Positions 18,070 to 26,585 of a DNA stretch of 64,000 nucleotides are shown here, one piece after another. The position numbers were made by a program, and so were the translations under genes. The notes under the pieces are model-generated. The model worked only from the letters and a program-made list of their open reading frames with translations, ran no database searches and was not told where the DNA came from. This DNA is from Gammaproteobacteria bacterium UBA3067. Lineage in GTDB: Bacteria; Pseudomonadota; Gammaproteobacteria; Pseudomonadales; UBA3067. Location of the stretch: contig DFBZ01000081.1 of NCBI GenBank assembly GCA_002366835.1, positions 35,736 through 99,735 on the forward strand, read 5' to 3'. How positions within the stretch are numbered: the first letter of the stretch is position 1; each line of letters starts with the position of its first letter.

Positions 18070-19299
18070 ATGGATCTCGAAATTATATTTGGTGTGGTGA
18101 TGTTCACCGCCATTATTATGGCTTTGGTTGCGGTAATAATTGTCGCACGATCTCAGCTAGTAAGTTCTGGTGCTGTGCATATTGAAATCAATGATGACCC
18201 CGACAAAGCGGTGGACTGTAGCGCGGGCGGGAAATTATTGACCGCTCTGTCTGATCAGGAAATATTTGTTTCCTCTGCTTGTGGCGGTGGTGGTACGTGT
18301 GGCCAGTGCAAAGTGCGGGTATTCGAAGGTGGCGGTGACATTTTACCCACTGAAGAAACACACTTTAATAAGCGTGAAGCACGGGATGGTTGGCGCTTAT
18401 CTTGCCAGGTTCCTGTTAAACAGGATATGAAAATTGAAGTGGAAGATTCCTGCTTTGGCGTTAAAAAATGGGAATGTACCGTTGGTTCCAATAATAACGT
18501 CGCGACCTTTATTAAAGAGCTGGTGCTGGTGCTTCCTGAAGGTGAAAACGTGAACTTCCGAGCGGGTGGTTATGTGCAGCTAGAGTGCCCACCCCACATG
18601 GTAAATTATCGTGATTTTGATATTGAAGAAGAATATCAGGGTGACTGGGATCGTTTTAAAATTTGGGATAATGTTTCTACTGTTGATGAAACGGTTGTGC
18701 GTGCATACTCAATGGCGAACTACCCCGAAGAGAAGGGCATCGTTAAATTTAATATTCGTGTCGCTTCTCCTCCTCCGGGTTCACAAGGAATCCCTCCTGG
18801 TAAGATGTCATCCTGGATCTTTAACTTGAAGCCAGGTGATAAGGTGACGGTTTACGGGCCATTTGGTGAGTTTTTTGCGAAAGACACTGATGCAGAGATG
18901 GTGTTTGTCGGAGGCGGTGCGGGTATGGCACCTCTTCGCTCCCATATTTTCGATCAACTATTGAGGTTGAATAGTAAACGCAAAATCACCTATTGGTATG
19001 GTGCAAGAAGTCTACGTGAAATGTTTTATGTTGAAGAGTTCGATGAACTGGCTAAAAAGTACGATAATTTTGAATGGCATGTGGCTCTTTCTGACCCTCT
19101 TCCAGAAGATAACTGGACAGGCTTAACCGGCTTTATCCACAACGTGCTGTATGATAATTATCTTGAAAAACATGATGCGCCAGAAGATTGTGAATACTAT
19201 ATGTGTGGACCACCAATGATGACAAAGGCTGTGATTGATATGTTGATTGATCTTGGTGTCGAGCGCGATAATATTCTGCTTGATGATTTTGGCGGATAA
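18070..19299 (+). CDS. nqrF: Na+-translocating NADH:quinone reductase subunit F
   Basis: NqrF is the NADH-oxidising entry subunit. One N-terminal membrane helix (about 5-27) is followed by a plant-type [2Fe-2S] ferredoxin domain with ligands Cys71, Cys77, Cys80 and Cys112. A ferredoxin-NADP-reductase-type module comes next: RAYSMANYP binds FAD, GGGAGMAPLRSH binds the nucleotide, and YYMCGPPMM lies near the C-terminus. The 409-residue length is normal. It closes the nqr operon proper, and apbE follows after 47 bases. Confidence 0.97.
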   Translation: MDLEIIFGVVMFTAIIMALVAVIIVARSQLVSSGAVHIEINDDPDKAVDCSAGGKLLTALSDQEIFVSSACGGGGTCGQCKVRVFEGGGDILPTEETHFNKREARDGWRLSCQVPVKQDMKIEVEDSCFGVKKWECTVGSNNNVATFIKELVLVLPEGENVNFRAGGYVQLECPPHMVNYRDFDIEEEYQGDWDRFKIWDNVSTVDETVVRAYSMANYPEEKGIVKFNIRVASPPPGSQGIPPGKMSSWIFNLKPGDKVTVYGPFGEFFAKDTDAEMVFVGGGAGMAPLRSHIFDQLLRLNSKRKITYWYGARSLREMFYVEEFDELAKKYDNFEWHVALSDPLPEDNWTGLTGFIHNVLYDNYLEKHDAPEDCEYYMCGPPMMTKAVIDMLIDLGVERDNILLDDFGG

Positions 19300-19317
19300 T
19301 TAGTGTGTTGTGAAAAT

Positions 19318-19335
19318 GGGCGGTGTAACCCGCCC
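19318..19335 (+). other. Hairpin between nqrF and apbE
   Basis: GGGCGG at 19318-19323 pairs with CCGCCC at 19330-19335 around a six-base loop. No T-tract follows on the plus strand, so it is not a standard terminator. It ends 11 bases before the apbE TTG start, so an effect on apbE translation or on mRNA stability after nqrF is possible. Confidence 0.4.
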
Positions 19336-19346
19336 AAGACTTTAAG

Positions 19347-20462
19347 TTGAATATCAAAAGCACTTTCTTTTCCTCTTTGCTTGGCCTTATGTTTGTAGGG
19401 TTGGGCTTAGTGGCCTGTCAGAAAAAGCCTGACACCCTTCAAGAGGATCCCCGCTCCTCGTCTTCTTTTTCAAGTTCCTTCGCTCAAGATTCCAAGCTTT
19501 ATGTTGAGTCACAGGTTTATAGCTTATCTGGGCCGACAATGGGCACTAGCTATAACATCAAGCTGGTTCTTCCTTCTTCTCGTGCAAAGGAACTGGAAAG
19601 CTTGTCCCTTAAGGTCGAAACGGTTCTTGCCGAAGTAAACGAACAAATGTCTACCTATCAAAATACTTCTGAGCTGAGTTTGTATAATGCCTCTACGCCG
19701 GAGGATTGGTTTGTTATTTCAGAAGCGCTTTATACTGTTATTTCCACCGCCCAGAGCTTAAGTATGGCGTCGCAAGGTGCCTTTGATATAACGGTTGGCC
19801 CGCTGGTTAATTTATGGGGTTTCGGTCCATCTCCCCACCTAGATAAAGTTCCCTCTGAATCAGAGCTGGCTGAGGCTTTTTCCCGCACCGGATATGAAAA
19901 GCTGTCGTTGGATAATAAAAAGAAAGCGCTAAGAAAAGACAGTGATTTGTACCTCGATTTATCTTCTATCGCAAAAGGGTACGGTGTGGATAAGGTGCTA
20001 GGGCTCCTGTCTTCCAATGATATTGAAAGTGCTTTGGTGGAAGTGGGTGGAGAAATTCGCGCAATGGGCGTGAAACCAAATGGTAGGGCCTGGAAGATTG
20101 CCATTGAGTCGCCTCTCTCAAACACCAGAGCCATACAAAAAGTGATTACTATTCAGGATATGGCTTTGGCTACATCCGGCGATTATAGGAATTATTTTGA
20201 AAAGGAAGGTGTGCGTTATTCTCATACCATCAACCCAAAAACAGGAAAGCCAATTACACATAAACTGGCCTCCGTCACCGTATTGCATAAAAGCTGTATG
20301 ATGGCTGATGGTTTGGCAACCATGTTTATGGTGATGGGGCCTGAGTTAGCACTGGAATATGCGAATGAGAACAAAATGGCTATCTTTATGCTGGTAAAAA
20401 GCGAAAGTGGTTTTGTTGAGTTGGGTAGTCAGCCTTTTACCCAGCTATTCGGTAATGAGTGA
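19347..20462 (+). CDS. apbE: FAD:protein FMN transferase ApbE (lipoprotein)
   Basis: ApbE transfers FMN from FAD to Thr/Ser residues of NqrB and NqrC, creating their covalent flavins in the periplasm. The N-terminus is a lipoprotein signal with lipobox LVAC and lipidated Cys24, followed by a Ser-rich linker. The catalytic domain begins at LSGPTMGTSYNIKL near residue 56. It continues with GAFDITVGPLVNLWGFGP, DLSSIAKGYGVDKV, VEVGGEIRAMG and YSHTINPKTGKP, all family motifs. The 371-residue length is slightly long because of the linker. The start is a TTG with no strong ribosome binding site, so low expression is likely. Its place after nqrF agrees with its role. Confidence 0.93.
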   Translation: MNIKSTFFSSLLGLMFVGLGLVACQKKPDTLQEDPRSSSSFSSSFAQDSKLYVESQVYSLSGPTMGTSYNIKLVLPSSRAKELESLSLKVETVLAEVNEQMSTYQNTSELSLYNASTPEDWFVISEALYTVISTAQSLSMASQGAFDITVGPLVNLWGFGPSPHLDKVPSESELAEAFSRTGYEKLSLDNKKKALRKDSDLYLDLSSIAKGYGVDKVLGLLSSNDIESALVEVGGEIRAMGVKPNGRAWKIAIESPLSNTRAIQKVITIQDMALATSGDYRNYFEKEGVRYSHTINPKTGKPITHKLASVTVLHKSCMMADGLATMFMVMGPELALEYANENKMAIFMLVKSESGFVELGSQPFTQLFGNE

Positions 20463-20478
20463 GGTATGGCTCAGTTTG

Positions 20479-22170
20479 CTACTTGCTTAAACAGGCCAGT
20501 ACCAAGGCCCAGAATTCTGAAAAATCGTTAACCACAACATCTGGCTTATGTGGAAATCTATCACTACCGGGAAATATTTTTTCTAACCAGGGAAGATCCC
20601 ACTGTGCGCCATTAAAGAATACCGCAGTTTGGCCTGCACGTTTGGCCGCAATGATATCCGTTGTACTATCCCCTACATACCAGACGTTTTTTTGTGAAGG
20701 AAGATGAAGCTGCTCGCTTGCTTTAAGTAGTTGGTCTGGGTGGGGTTTGCGTAAGCGTGTATCATCACCACAGACATTGGTTTCGAATAATTCTGTCCAT
20801 TCGCCTTCTTCCACAGCGCTAAGTTCGTATTCAAAAAACTCTCGATCGCGGTTGGTGATAATACCCAATCTCAGATTTAGTGCCCCTAGGCCCATTAACA
20901 TGTTCTTTACCTGAGGTTCAAGCGGCAGAACGGTTCCGTAGTGATTGCGGTAATGACGGGTGAAGACTTTATGGGCAAGCTGTTTGGCTTCGTGATCTTC
21001 ACCAAACAGCACTTCAAAGATATCGGTGCGGGAAATCTTTCTATCGGCTTTTATTTTTGGATGGAGCTGGGCGTGATCTCTAACGTACTCGATAAGGCGG
21101 GCGTCTTCTGTTGATTTGCTATTTTCAGGGTCAGCTAAGCGTTCCAGTAGACCGTTTTTCTTGAGCTCTGGCAGCATATCATCCACCGCGTGGTACATAG
21201 CATCGAGGGTGTCCACCAATGTTGCATGCCAATCAAATAATATAGCTTGAGGTGGCGTAATATCCGCTACCCAGGGGTGCCAGTCAGCCTCGACGTGAAT
21301 GGATGGCGGTTCTGGCGGCTTGAATAGTTTTGGGCGTAATGCCTTCACTTTCTGCCTATAAGCGCTGCTTTGATGCTGATCAACTCGTTCTAGTAAGTCC
21401 ATCAGTTCGTCATAACTATTCAACACTGCGTCAGGGCGATAGTTTTCTGAGCGGTGTTTAAATAGTTGATCGATATAAGCGCGATCCCAGCAGTGCCCAT
21501 TGTAAAGAATGGCCGTCACTCCCGCATTCTTTGCGGTGAAAATATCCTGGTGGCTATCACCTATATACCAAATATGTTTTGATGGTTCGCGTCCTATAGA
21601 TTGAAGTGCTGTTTTTAAAACTTCCGGTGCAGGCTTGTAGCTGCTGACATCATCGGCACAGCAAATGGCTGAGAAGAATGGTTTCCATTCTCCGCCGCTG
21701 ATGGTATTTAGTTCGTGCTCTAAAAATTCTCGGCTACGGTTGGTGGCGATGCCCAGATCAATTCCCAAGGATTGAACGACTTCAAGGTACTGGCTAATTC
21801 CGGCTTGGAAAGGATGCACTTTACCGTAATAGTTTCGATAACAGTTGTTGTAGGCTTCGTGGGCAATATTTTTTGCTTCGATATCTTTGCCAAAAATCGC
21901 ATTAAAAATATCGGTGCGGGAGACACGACGCTCAGCCAGAATTTTTGGGTGAAGTCGGCGGAATATCCTGATGTAACGGACAAGTTTTACATCATCCTCT
22001 GTTCGGCAATATTTTTCTGGTGTAAGGCGCTTAACGAGATCGAGATCTTCCAGTTTTGGCAGCATCTCCTCCATTGCTTCAAACATGGCATCAGAGGTGT
22101 CTACCAAGGTGCCGTGCCAGTCAAAGAGGATAGCTTCTGGTTTAGTTAGATGAGTTTCTTTTGGAAGCAT
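20479..22170 (-). CDS. Tandem-duplicated HAD-superfamily protein with DxH motif
   Basis: Two homologous HAD-like domains of about 270 residues lie in one chain. Each opens with AILFDWH(G/A)TLVDT, each has a helical cap (KLEDLDLVKRL versus ELKKNGLLERL), and each has a motif III lysine (SYKPAPEVL; RKPHPDQLL) and motif IV GDSxxD (YIGDSHQDI; YVGDSTTDI). The nucleophile Asp is kept in both (residues 19 and 315 counted from the TTG at 22176), but the usual second Asp of DxD is His in both. HAD enzymes of this shape are often phosphoglycolate-type phosphatases; the substrate here is unknown. I prefer the ATG at 22170. It converges on apbE with a 16-base gap. Confidence 0.85.
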   Translation of the reverse strand: MLPKETHLTKPEAILFDWHGTLVDTSDAMFEAMEEMLPKLEDLDLVKRLTPEKYCRTEDDVKLVRYIRIFRRLHPKILAERRVSRTDIFNAIFGKDIEAKNIAHEAYNNCYRNYYGKVHPFQAGISQYLEVVQSLGIDLGIATNRSREFLEHELNTISGGEWKPFFSAICCADDVSSYKPAPEVLKTALQSIGREPSKHIWYIGDSHQDIFTAKNAGVTAILYNGHCWDRAYIDQLFKHRSENYRPDAVLNSYDELMDLLERVDQHQSSAYRQKVKALRPKLFKPPEPPSIHVEADWHPWVADITPPQAILFDWHATLVDTLDAMYHAVDDMLPELKKNGLLERLADPENSKSTEDARLIEYVRDHAQLHPKIKADRKISRTDIFEVLFGEDHEAKQLAHKVFTRHYRNHYGTVLPLEPQVKNMLMGLGALNLRLGIITNRDREFFEYELSAVEEGEWTELFETNVCGDDTRLRKPHPDQLLKASEQLHLPSQKNVWYVGDSTTDIIAAKRAGQTAVFFNGAQWDLPWLEKIFPGSDRFPHKPDVVVNDFSEFWALVLACLSK

Positions 22171-22300
22171 AAGCAATATTCGATGGCTTGAAATAAGGAA
22201 AGCAGGGGGAGGCGTCTTTAATACGCAGCACTAATAAAAAAGATAGTCGCTTGTGCCCTAAAGTAAACCTGCATTGGGGCATTGCTCTGGCTCGTTTTAG

Positions 22301-24250
22301 CTATAAGCTTAATGTTTCCTTGTAAAAGGCCAATTCGCTGTTTAGCGCGGTTTCAATATTTTCGTTGTTACGAAACCCATGAGCTTCCTCTGCAAACTCA
22401 ATATATTCCACAGGGATATGTTTTTCTTTCAGGGCAGAAACCATGGCTTGCGCCTGGTTTGGTGGAACAACTTTGTCTAGAGCGCCCTGGAAAAATATAA
22501 CTGGCGAGCACAGTTGATCAGCGTGGAAAAGCGGGGAGCGTTGTTGGTAAATGGTAGAAGATAGGTCGGGCTCATCCAATAATTGCTGCACGTAACAGGA
22601 TTCAAATTTATGGCATTCCTGAGCGAGCGCTTTTAAGTCACTAATACCATAGTAACTGGCACCCGCATGAAATGTATTGCTGTAGGTGAGTGTTGCTAGA
22701 GTGGTATATCCCCCAGCACTATGGCCTCTTATGATGAGTTGTTTAGGGTGGGCGCGGCCAGTTTTGACTAAAAACTCTGTGGCGCACACGCAGTCTTCGA
22801 CATCCGCCACACCCCAGTTCCCGTACAGCTTTTTTCGATTGTTTCGGCCAAAGCCGGTGCTGCCACGATAATTGATATCGAATACTGCAAACCCTCGGCT
22901 GCTCCAGAACTGGATTGATAAATCCAGGGCGCTGCTCGCGCAGGAGCTTGGCCCACCGTGGGTTTTGATAATTAGAGGCGGTGGATTGGAAGTGGATTGC
23001 TCATAGTCTTTGTTTTGAGGGGCGTAATAAAAGCCGTTAAGCTCTGATCCATCGGCAGTTTTAAATCGGAGTTCTTCCGCTTTGCTTATATAGCCGGAAA
23101 AATCCTTGTTTTCTTTTAAGCCCACGAGGGTGTTAGAGGTGGAGGTGTTTAGGTCGTATTGAATAATAAGGTCTTCGCTCTCGGCTTGCCCGGCCATAAA
23201 AGTGAGTTTATCGTCGCTCAGGAAAAGCTTTTTAATGTCGGGGTAGGGGCCAAGCAGCTGCTGTAATGCCTCAGGCTTACCGAAACTCTGTACTGAAATG
23301 CGACCAATATACCATTGCCCGTTTTTTGAATAGGCAGTTACGATATCGCCGTTTTCGCATATATCGTAGCTATGTTGTCCGAGAACCCACATGGCTTTTC
23401 CAAACTCCGCCTCAAAGGGGCAAATTGCTGTAACTGTTGTGTCATTATGGCAGTAGATATTCCACCAGTTGTTTCTATCGGAAATGAAATATAAGGCTCC
23501 GTCTTTGCCCCAGCGGGCTTGTATCACTGATTCGTCGTTGGCACCTGCTATAAGCATGGCGTCTTCTAGTTCACCCTTATCGTTTAGCTTGGCAAGCCAT
23601 AAATTGGTGCTATCCCAAGGCATATAGGGGTGGTTCCAGCTCAGCCAGCATATCTGGGTACCGCAATGGCTGACTCTCGGGTTCGCATAAAAATTTGCAC
23701 CGCTACAAAGCGGCTGTGTTTTGCCACTTACGGGATCAATAGTGACCAAGGTATTGATGGGTTTACTATCCGAGTTTGAATGATCTTCCATTACACAGAT
23801 AATACGTTTTCGCTTTTGGTCCCATATCGCATCTGCATAACGGAAAGGGCCTTCAGCGGTGATGGGCTGGGGCGTATTAACACTGGGCTCTTTAACGGAT
23901 GCTGTTTCTTTAAGGCTTAAGCGGTAGAGTCTTTGATCATTGAAATTGCTGAAGATGATCTCATCTTCCATGTACAGGCAGGCAGCCCCTCCATACTCAT
24001 GTACTTTGCTGCGTACATTAAACGGGAAGGCGGTGAGTTCGCGTGCTTCCGTATCGGCGCTAGGGAGTGAGTGGATGGAAAAGCGGCCGCTTTCTTCGCT
24101 TATGCACTTGATCCATAACGGGGTATTGCCGCAGTGGATAAGGTCTTGTACTGAATTCCTTTGTTGCGCCACCATGGTAGCTGTAATAGGGGAAAGCCAG
24201 TGGCTGTATGCCTTGTGAGTCTCTTCAATACTAGATTTTGGTGGCAACAT
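22301..24250 (-). CDS. S9 family prolyl-oligopeptidase-like serine peptidase
   Basis: This is an alpha/beta-hydrolase peptidase of the acylaminoacyl/dipeptidyl peptidase type. An N-terminal beta-propeller-like region of about 380 residues has no signal peptide. The catalytic domain follows, with nucleophile Ser511 in GHSAGGY, an Asp in QGALDKVVPP and a His in EEAHGF. HGGPSS near residue 428 forms the oxyanion region. The 649-residue length is typical. It lies upstream of pqqA in the opposite orientation, with 113 bases between. Some Pseudomonas pqq clusters contain an S9 peptidase called PqqM, so a role in PQQ precursor processing is plausible but inferred. Confidence 0.88.
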   Translation of the reverse strand: MLPPKSSIEETHKAYSHWLSPITATMVAQQRNSVQDLIHCGNTPLWIKCISEESGRFSIHSLPSADTEARELTAFPFNVRSKVHEYGGAACLYMEDEIIFSNFNDQRLYRLSLKETASVKEPSVNTPQPITAEGPFRYADAIWDQKRKRIICVMEDHSNSDSKPINTLVTIDPVSGKTQPLCSGANFYANPRVSHCGTQICWLSWNHPYMPWDSTNLWLAKLNDKGELEDAMLIAGANDESVIQARWGKDGALYFISDRNNWWNIYCHNDTTVTAICPFEAEFGKAMWVLGQHSYDICENGDIVTAYSKNGQWYIGRISVQSFGKPEALQQLLGPYPDIKKLFLSDDKLTFMAGQAESEDLIIQYDLNTSTSNTLVGLKENKDFSGYISKAEELRFKTADGSELNGFYYAPQNKDYEQSTSNPPPLIIKTHGGPSSCASSALDLSIQFWSSRGFAVFDINYRGSTGFGRNNRKKLYGNWGVADVEDCVCATEFLVKTGRAHPKQLIIRGHSAGGYTTLATLTYSNTFHAGASYYGISDLKALAQECHKFESCYVQQLLDEPDLSSTIYQQRSPLFHADQLCSPVIFFQGALDKVVPPNQAQAMVSALKEKHIPVEYIEFAEEAHGFRNNENIETALNSELAFYKETLSL

Positions 24251-24363
24251 CTATTATGCTCCTCAATACTTGTGGTGGTCAGTGCGGAAACTAGCATCTG
24301 GCTGGCCTGAGTCAGCAATTTTTAACTTACTCGCTAATTATAATTATTCAAGGAGTTACCACT

Positions 24364-24435
24364 ATGTGGACTAAGCCTGCGTATAAAGACATTCGTGTTG
24401 GTTTCGAAGTAACAATGTACTGTTACTCTCGATAA
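24364..24435 (+). CDS. pqqA: PQQ precursor peptide PqqA
   Basis: PqqA is the ribosomal peptide whose Glu and Tyr side chains become pyrroloquinoline quinone. The 23-residue ORF begins MWTKPAYKDIRVGFEVTMY and closely resembles Pseudomonas PqqA. The ExxxY pair to be cross-linked is Glu15 and Tyr19. The peptide ends CYSR, so a cysteine and a second tyrosine follow Tyr19. AAGGAG at 24350-24355 lies eight bases before the ATG. A strong terminator directly follows, which should make pqqA transcripts more abundant than those of pqqBCDE. Confidence 0.97.
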   Translation: MWTKPAYKDIRVGFEVTMYCYSR

Positions 24436-24441
24436 GCACTC

Positions 24442-24466
24442 AAAACCCCGCTCGGCGGGGTTTTTT
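24442..24466 (+). terminator. Rho-independent terminator after pqqA
   Basis: AAAACCCCGC at 24442-24451 pairs with GCGGGGTTTT at 24455-24464 around a three-base loop, with six T residues at 24461-24466. It separates pqqA from pqqB. Partial read-through, or a second promoter in 24467-24649, would be needed to express pqqBCDE. Confidence 0.93.
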
Positions 24467-24649
24467 AGTTTCCCCTCCTTTGCTCCCTTCTTTTTGTTGT
24501 TCTGCTTCTCGATGATCTGTGTACTTTTGTCTATCTAAATGATCGTACTTGTATTTTACTCAGTATTTTCTTCGATATAGCCAGTTTGTGGCATATTCCT
24601 TCAGTTAGTTGATAAATGTCCAGAAGTTAAGATAAAAGAGGTTAATTTT

Positions 24650-25561
24650 ATGCATATAGTTGTTTTAGGTGCCGGTGCCGGCGGTGGTTTTCCTCAGTGG
24701 AATTGCAGTTGCTCGAATTGTTCGGGGCTAAGGGCTGGAACCCTTAATGCGCAAGCACGTACACAATCCTCCATTGCTATTTCTGCTGATGGGGAAAACT
24801 GGCTGCTGTGTAATGCATCGCCGGATATACTGGCACAGCTTTCCCATACTCCTGCGCTTCACCCAAGGGGTTTGAGGGAGTCTCCCATCAAGGCTATTCT
24901 CTTTGTGGATAGCCAGATTGACCATACCACCGGTTTGCTTATGCTGCGTGAAGGCTGCCCGCACCATGTTTATTGCAGCGATATGGTTTATCAGGATCTC
25001 ACCACTGGCTTTCCAATTTTCAAGCTGTTGGAAAGTTGGAACGGGGGGATTCACCACCATAGCTTGCCCATTGGCGGGCAGAATTTCGATATGCCGCAAG
25101 TACCGGGTTTGTCATTTCGCAGCTACGCCATTGAGGGAAAAGCACCACCGTACTCTCCTCATAGAAATGACCATCACCCCGGTGACAACATTGCCTTAGT
25201 GATTACCGATGACAGCAATGGCAAAAAGTGTGTGTATGCACCGGGGGTTTATAACATTCCTTCTGCGTTAAAAGATGAAATGGCCGATGCAGATTGCATC
25301 ATGATCGATGGTACTTTCTGGCAAGAAGATGAGATGGCGCTCAATGGTGTTGGAACCAAACTCGCCAAAGATATGGGGCATCTGCCTCAGTCTGGTTCTG
25401 GCGGCATGATTGAGCAACTCAATGGATACGATAAATCCCGCAAGGTGTTAATCCATATCAATAATACCAACCCCATTTTGAATAATGATTCGGCTGAGCG
25501 AAAAATTCTTGATGATGAGGGCATCGAAGTGGCCTATGACGGTATGGAGATAGTGTTGTGA
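24650..25561 (+). CDS. pqqB: PQQ biosynthesis protein PqqB
   Basis: PqqB is a metallo-beta-lactamase-fold protein needed for PQQ synthesis. It has been proposed to hydroxylate the tyrosine of the cross-linked precursor. The opening VVLGAGAGGGFPQWNCSCSNC near residue 4 is diagnostic. DSQIDHTTGLLMLREG near residue 85 replaces the canonical HxHxDH, as in other PqqB proteins. The C-terminal region has HINNTNPIL. The 303-residue length is normal. The stop overlaps the pqqC start, so the two are translationally coupled. Confidence 0.97.
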   Translation: MHIVVLGAGAGGGFPQWNCSCSNCSGLRAGTLNAQARTQSSIAISADGENWLLCNASPDILAQLSHTPALHPRGLRESPIKAILFVDSQIDHTTGLLMLREGCPHHVYCSDMVYQDLTTGFPIFKLLESWNGGIHHHSLPIGGQNFDMPQVPGLSFRSYAIEGKAPPYSPHRNDHHPGDNIALVITDDSNGKKCVYAPGVYNIPSALKDEMADADCIMIDGTFWQEDEMALNGVGTKLAKDMGHLPQSGSGGMIEQLNGYDKSRKVLIHINNTNPILNNDSAERKILDDEGIEVAYDGMEIVL

Positions 25562-26310
25562 GTCAGGCAGAAACTATTGAAAAGCCCTGGAGCAGGGATG
25601 AATTTGAGCAGAAATTAAGAGACAAGGGGCGCCTCTACCATATTCACCACCCGCTTCATATTGATATGAACAGCGGCAAATGCAGCCAAAAGCAGATACA
25701 GGGTTGGGTGGCTAATCGCTTTTATTACCAAATTATGATTCCGGTAAAAGATGCGAATGTGATGGCGAACTGCCCCGATCGTGAGGTACGTCGGCATTGG
25801 GTGCAACGAATTCTGGATCACGATGGCTATGAGGGTGCAGAAGGTGGCATCGAAGCGTGGATTCGCCTCGGTGAAGCGGTGGGCCTGACAAAACAGGAAA
25901 TTGTTTCTCAAGAACATGTGCTTCCTGGAGTGCGCTTTGCTGTAGATGCCTATGTAAACTTTGCGCGTAAAGCCAGCTGGCAGGAAGCGGCTTGTTCTTC
26001 GCTAACCGAACTTTTTGCCCCCACTATTCATCAGAAACGTCTGGATAGCTGGCCTGATTATTACCCTTGGATCGACGTGGAGGGCTACGACTACTTTCGT
26101 AATCGCTTAGCTGAAGCACGACGGGATGTAGAGCATGGTTTAGCCATTACCCTGGATTTTTTTAATACCCGGGCTTTGCAAGAGCGGGCTTTGGAAATAC
26201 TTCAGTTTAAATTAGACATACTGTGGACAATGCTCGATGCCATGACAATGGCCTACGTGTATGAACGAGCGCCCTATCACAATATTGCCAGCGAAGGAGG
26301 CTTGTCTTGA
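25558..26310 (+). CDS. pqqC: Pyrroloquinoline-quinone synthase PqqC
   Basis: PqqC is the cofactorless oxidase that closes the ring and performs the final eight-electron oxidation to PQQ. The all-helical protein shows family segments YHIHHPLHIDMNSG near residue 22, WVANRFYYQ near 50, and DHDGYEGAEGGIEAW near 91. SLTELFAP lies near 148. The 250-residue length is normal. The GTG start overlaps the pqqB stop by four bases, and its own stop overlaps pqqD. Confidence 0.97.
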   Translation: MSQAETIEKPWSRDEFEQKLRDKGRLYHIHHPLHIDMNSGKCSQKQIQGWVANRFYYQIMIPVKDANVMANCPDREVRRHWVQRILDHDGYEGAEGGIEAWIRLGEAVGLTKQEIVSQEHVLPGVRFAVDAYVNFARKASWQEAACSSLTELFAPTIHQKRLDSWPDYYPWIDVEGYDYFRNRLAEARRDVEHGLAITLDFFNTRALQERALEILQFKLDILWTMLDAMTMAYVYERAPYHNIASEGGLS

Positions 26311-26585
26311 CTGAGCGTTTAAGTGTGCAATCTATTCCAAAACTGAAATCTCTTTTTAGAATGCAGTGGGAGCCAGCGCAAGATGCCCATGTGTTGCTAT
26401 ACCCAGAAGGGATGATTACCTTAAACGACAGTGCATCCGAGATCCTTCAGCTTTGCGATGGCAAGCAGGATGTACTCCAACTTATAGCTAAACTCGAAGC
26501 CAAGTTCCCAGCTGCAGGTAGTTTAGAAGCCGATATACTTGAATTTTTAGAGGAAGCCAGTGCCAATGGCTGGATCGAATATTGA
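26307..26585 (+). CDS. pqqD: PQQ biosynthesis peptide chaperone PqqD
   Basis: PqqD binds PqqA and presents it to the radical SAM enzyme PqqE. The 92-residue protein shows the RRE fold pattern: FRMQWEPAQDAHVLLYPEG, then LNDSASEILQLCDGK, then ILEFLEEASANGWIEY at the end. The start is a TTG overlapping the pqqC stop, with AAGGAGG about ten bases upstream. Its 3' end overlaps the pqqE start by 26 bases, which implies coupled production of the two partners. Confidence 0.95.
   Translation: MTERLSVQSIPKLKSLFRMQWEPAQDAHVLLYPEGMITLNDSASEILQLCDGKQDVLQLIAKLEAKFPAAGSLEADILEFLEEASANGWIEY

Noticed and set aside
24339..24344. TATAAT as the -10 of pqqA
   Set aside because: It lies only six bases before the ribosome binding site and lacks a -35 at proper distance, so a transcript start there would leave almost no leader.
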